Positions 16,784 through 18,292 of a stretch of 18,292 bases of DNA are shown here, piece by piece. Location of the stretch: positions 207,601 through 225,892 of the forward strand of contig NW_022985455.1 in NCBI RefSeq assembly GCF_010093595.1, written 5' to 3'. The notes beneath the pieces are model-generated. The model had not been told where the DNA came from and made no database searches. It saw nothing but the letters and a program-made list of their open reading frames with translations. Each line of letters opens with the position of its first letter. Within the stretch, counting starts at the first letter, position 1. This DNA is from Mytilinidion resinicola (Eukaryota; Ascomycota; Dothideomycetes; Mytilinidiales; Mytilinidiaceae). Position numbers and translations under genes: made by a program.

Positions 16784-17029
16784 GCCACCGTCGATTTATG
16801 AAAATTGCCAAGGGTGGTCAGGGTACGAACACCCCGATAAGAGAGGCTTGCGTAGGTACAGTCCACTCGCGCACCTCGGCTTTGGGGGCCAAACTCTGGA
16901 TAAATACGGTAGAGAAAAAGTTCTTTTTGGAGATACTTTCTTTAGTTAGCTAAAGGGCGTTCGTTATGCAACTAGTCGAAGGCTTCAGAGGCAAGGCTGG
17001 AACTGCAGAGTTTTAGACCTCAGCCTTGG

Positions 17030-17098
17030 TCTTGCCCTTTCATTCCTTTTTCACCTCTCTGTCTCTCTCTCTTCTTCTCGTCATACACCTCAATTGCC
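17030..17098 (+). promoter_or_regulatory. Pyrimidine-rich leader of the surface-protein gene
   Basis: A C/T-rich run (including CTCTCTGTCTCTCTCTCTTC) ends just before the ATG at 17099, as is common around transcription starts and 5' leaders of filamentous fungi. Bases 16784-17029 upstream hold no gene; the transposon-like cassette ends 320 bp before the ATG. Confidence 0.5.
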
Positions 17099-18162
17099 AT
17101 GGCGGAACCGCTTACCACTACTTTTGACCCACCGTCGCAATGTACGCAGGATGTTTGGTGGGTGGACGACGGAGGCTTCGAGCTGCTCGGTGGGACATTC
17201 AGCTCGTGCTATCCACCAAACTTCACACCAACTTCAGTATTCTATTACTCTCCAGGACTATACTGCCCGGATGGCTACTCCACTGCATGTACTTCGTCCG
17301 GAAACGCGGGCGATGACACCATCGTGACCTGCTGTCCTACGTCAGTACAACATCCGAGTTTCCAGGCTGTCTATCCACCCTCTCCTCAGGATCAGACCAG
17401 GCTGTAATAAGAGCGTAAGCTAACTACACTTCTAATCTGTAGAAGTTACACCTGCCAGACAGCCCCTGTGTGGGAGATTGAATCAACGCTAGGCTGTAGA
17501 TCCGCGGTGACTGGATCGCAAACGCATACGGTCAAGTCGACATCCGGGACTAGAGTCAATACATGGGGGCCGGGAGCAGCCATAAACGCGTACAGCGTTC
17601 AACTAAGGTTTCAGGCCTCTGACCTTGTGAGTTCTGCACACTTCATGATAGAAGTTTTCCCTAGCAGCGAGGCAGAGCATGACTAACACTGGTTTGCAAG
17701 GGCATAACCACATCTGCTCCTACATCCGCCGCGGATAGCACAACATCCTCCCCTACTACCATATCTTCTTCGACCACTACATCCTCCACCACATCCTCAT
17801 CAACCGCCACCAGCGGTCCCTCTCATGGTGGTCTATCCACTGGGGCGAAAGCAGGAATCAGCGTTGGGGTTGTGCTTGGCGTAGCCTTGACTGCAGCTAT
17901 TATATTTCTGGCGTTAACAATCAGGAAGGGAGGAAGAAATGATCCGAGTAATCAGCGTCCCTCTGGTGGCACCAACTTGCCGGAATTAGTGAAGCAGCCC
18001 GCTCTAGGGTATGGGAGCGCCGCTCCAGTGTACGGGAGTACCGCTCCGGTGTATGGGAATGCCGCTCCTCCAAATCCGGGAATGCAGGGAGCAGGACACC
18101 TGCCGCGGCACGAATTGGGCCAACCTCACGACCAGTCGTGGGAGTTGCCTGCGCATCGATAA
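17099..18162 (+). CDS. Cys-rich, Ser/Thr-stalked single-pass surface protein (3 exons, 295 aa)
   Basis: Exons 17099-17340, 17443-17626 and 17701-18162 join in frame. Intron 1 is 102 nt (GTCAGT...CTGTAG, branch GCTAAC) and intron 2 is 74 nt (GTGAGT...GCAAG, branch ACTAAC). The ectodomain has an ordered Cys pattern (PPSQC, SCYPP, YCPDGYSTAC, TCCPTSYTC after splicing, LGCRS), which resembles a family of fungal membrane proteins with CPxGY and CCPS-type motifs. Residues about 146-182 are a Ser/Thr stalk suited to O-glycosylation. One TM helix (about 193-216, AGISVGVVLGVALTAAIIFL) is followed by RKGGR and a cytosolic tail with three YGSxAPV-like repeats. No classical signal peptide is visible at the start (MAEPLTTTFDPP). 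A wall-sensor or receptor-like role is plausible but unproven. Confidence 0.8.
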
Positions 18163-18292
18163 ACCGCGACCCCTTTGTGCTGTGAGCGTTTGTTGCAAAG
18201 GGGTAGACTCAGGTTGCCACTACTAGCGTGTCAGTGGCGTTACATCCTTCCATATCCGTAACAAGGGGGAACAGGGGAGTACCCCCCCCCCC
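18163..18292. other. 3' flank ending in a C homopolymer
   Basis: No gene is seen. The window closes in an uninterrupted run of C residues. Confidence 0.6.

Noticed and set aside
1..18292. CRISPR arrays, rRNA, tRNA, bacterial-type operators
   Set aside because: None were seen; the sequence is eukaryotic with introns, and no tRNA-like B-box was found by eye.

Overview
The window is nuclear DNA of a filamentous ascomycete (Pezizomycotina). This is inferred from a HET-domain gene, short GT-AG introns of about 47-109 nt with CTAAC/CTGAC-like branch sites, CT-rich leaders and many orphan membrane proteins. It reads as an accessory, rearranged region rather than a conserved metabolic cluster: intact genes are interleaved with decayed gene pieces and a transposon-like cassette. 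Species and genomic position cannot be read from the sequence.

Layout. Bases 1-947 hold a 22-bp tandem repeat and a small gene broken by three stop codons. Bases 948-2954 encode a 638-aa single-pass membrane protein with a disordered, repeat-bearing tail; it appears as two ORFs until a 90-nt intron is recognised. Bases 2955-3830 are mostly noncoding, with one weak small-gene candidate. A divergent protein kinase-like gene follows (3831-4703), then a small Cys-containing protein on the minus strand (4837-5134), a C2H2-finger remnant (5535-5852) and, on the minus strand, a four-exon kinase remnant with no N-lobe and an internal stop (6206-6988). Two short membrane-anchored proteins (6909-7313, 7767-8090) lie next to it; the first begins antisense to the kinase remnant.

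The centre is more ordinary. A pirin-family cupin with a hydrophobic N-terminus (minus, 8245-9210) shares a divergent upstream region with a spliced, probable SAM-dependent methyltransferase (plus, 9846-11094). After about 1 kb without a convincing gene comes a RING-finger second half (12144-12484) and a 962-aa HET-domain protein with a Lys/Glu-rich linker (12618-15506).

The right part carries a 678-bp cassette with long degenerate terminal inverted repeats and a perfect 9-bp flanking duplication (16083-16778). It encloses a basic Lys/Pro/Ala-rich reading frame and looks like a non-autonomous Mutator-type DNA element. It lies about 320 bp upstream of a three-exon gene for a Cys-rich, Ser/Thr-stalked single-pass surface protein (17099-18162).

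No operon-like logic or shared pathway is evident. The themes are self/non-self recognition (HET), signalling (two kinase-like loci), orphan membrane proteins and gene decay. The four nonsense codons in the two clearest remnants all fit a CpA to TpA change in a Gln codon, as repeat-induced point mutation would give, though ordinary drift cannot be excluded. All splice models are read by eye.
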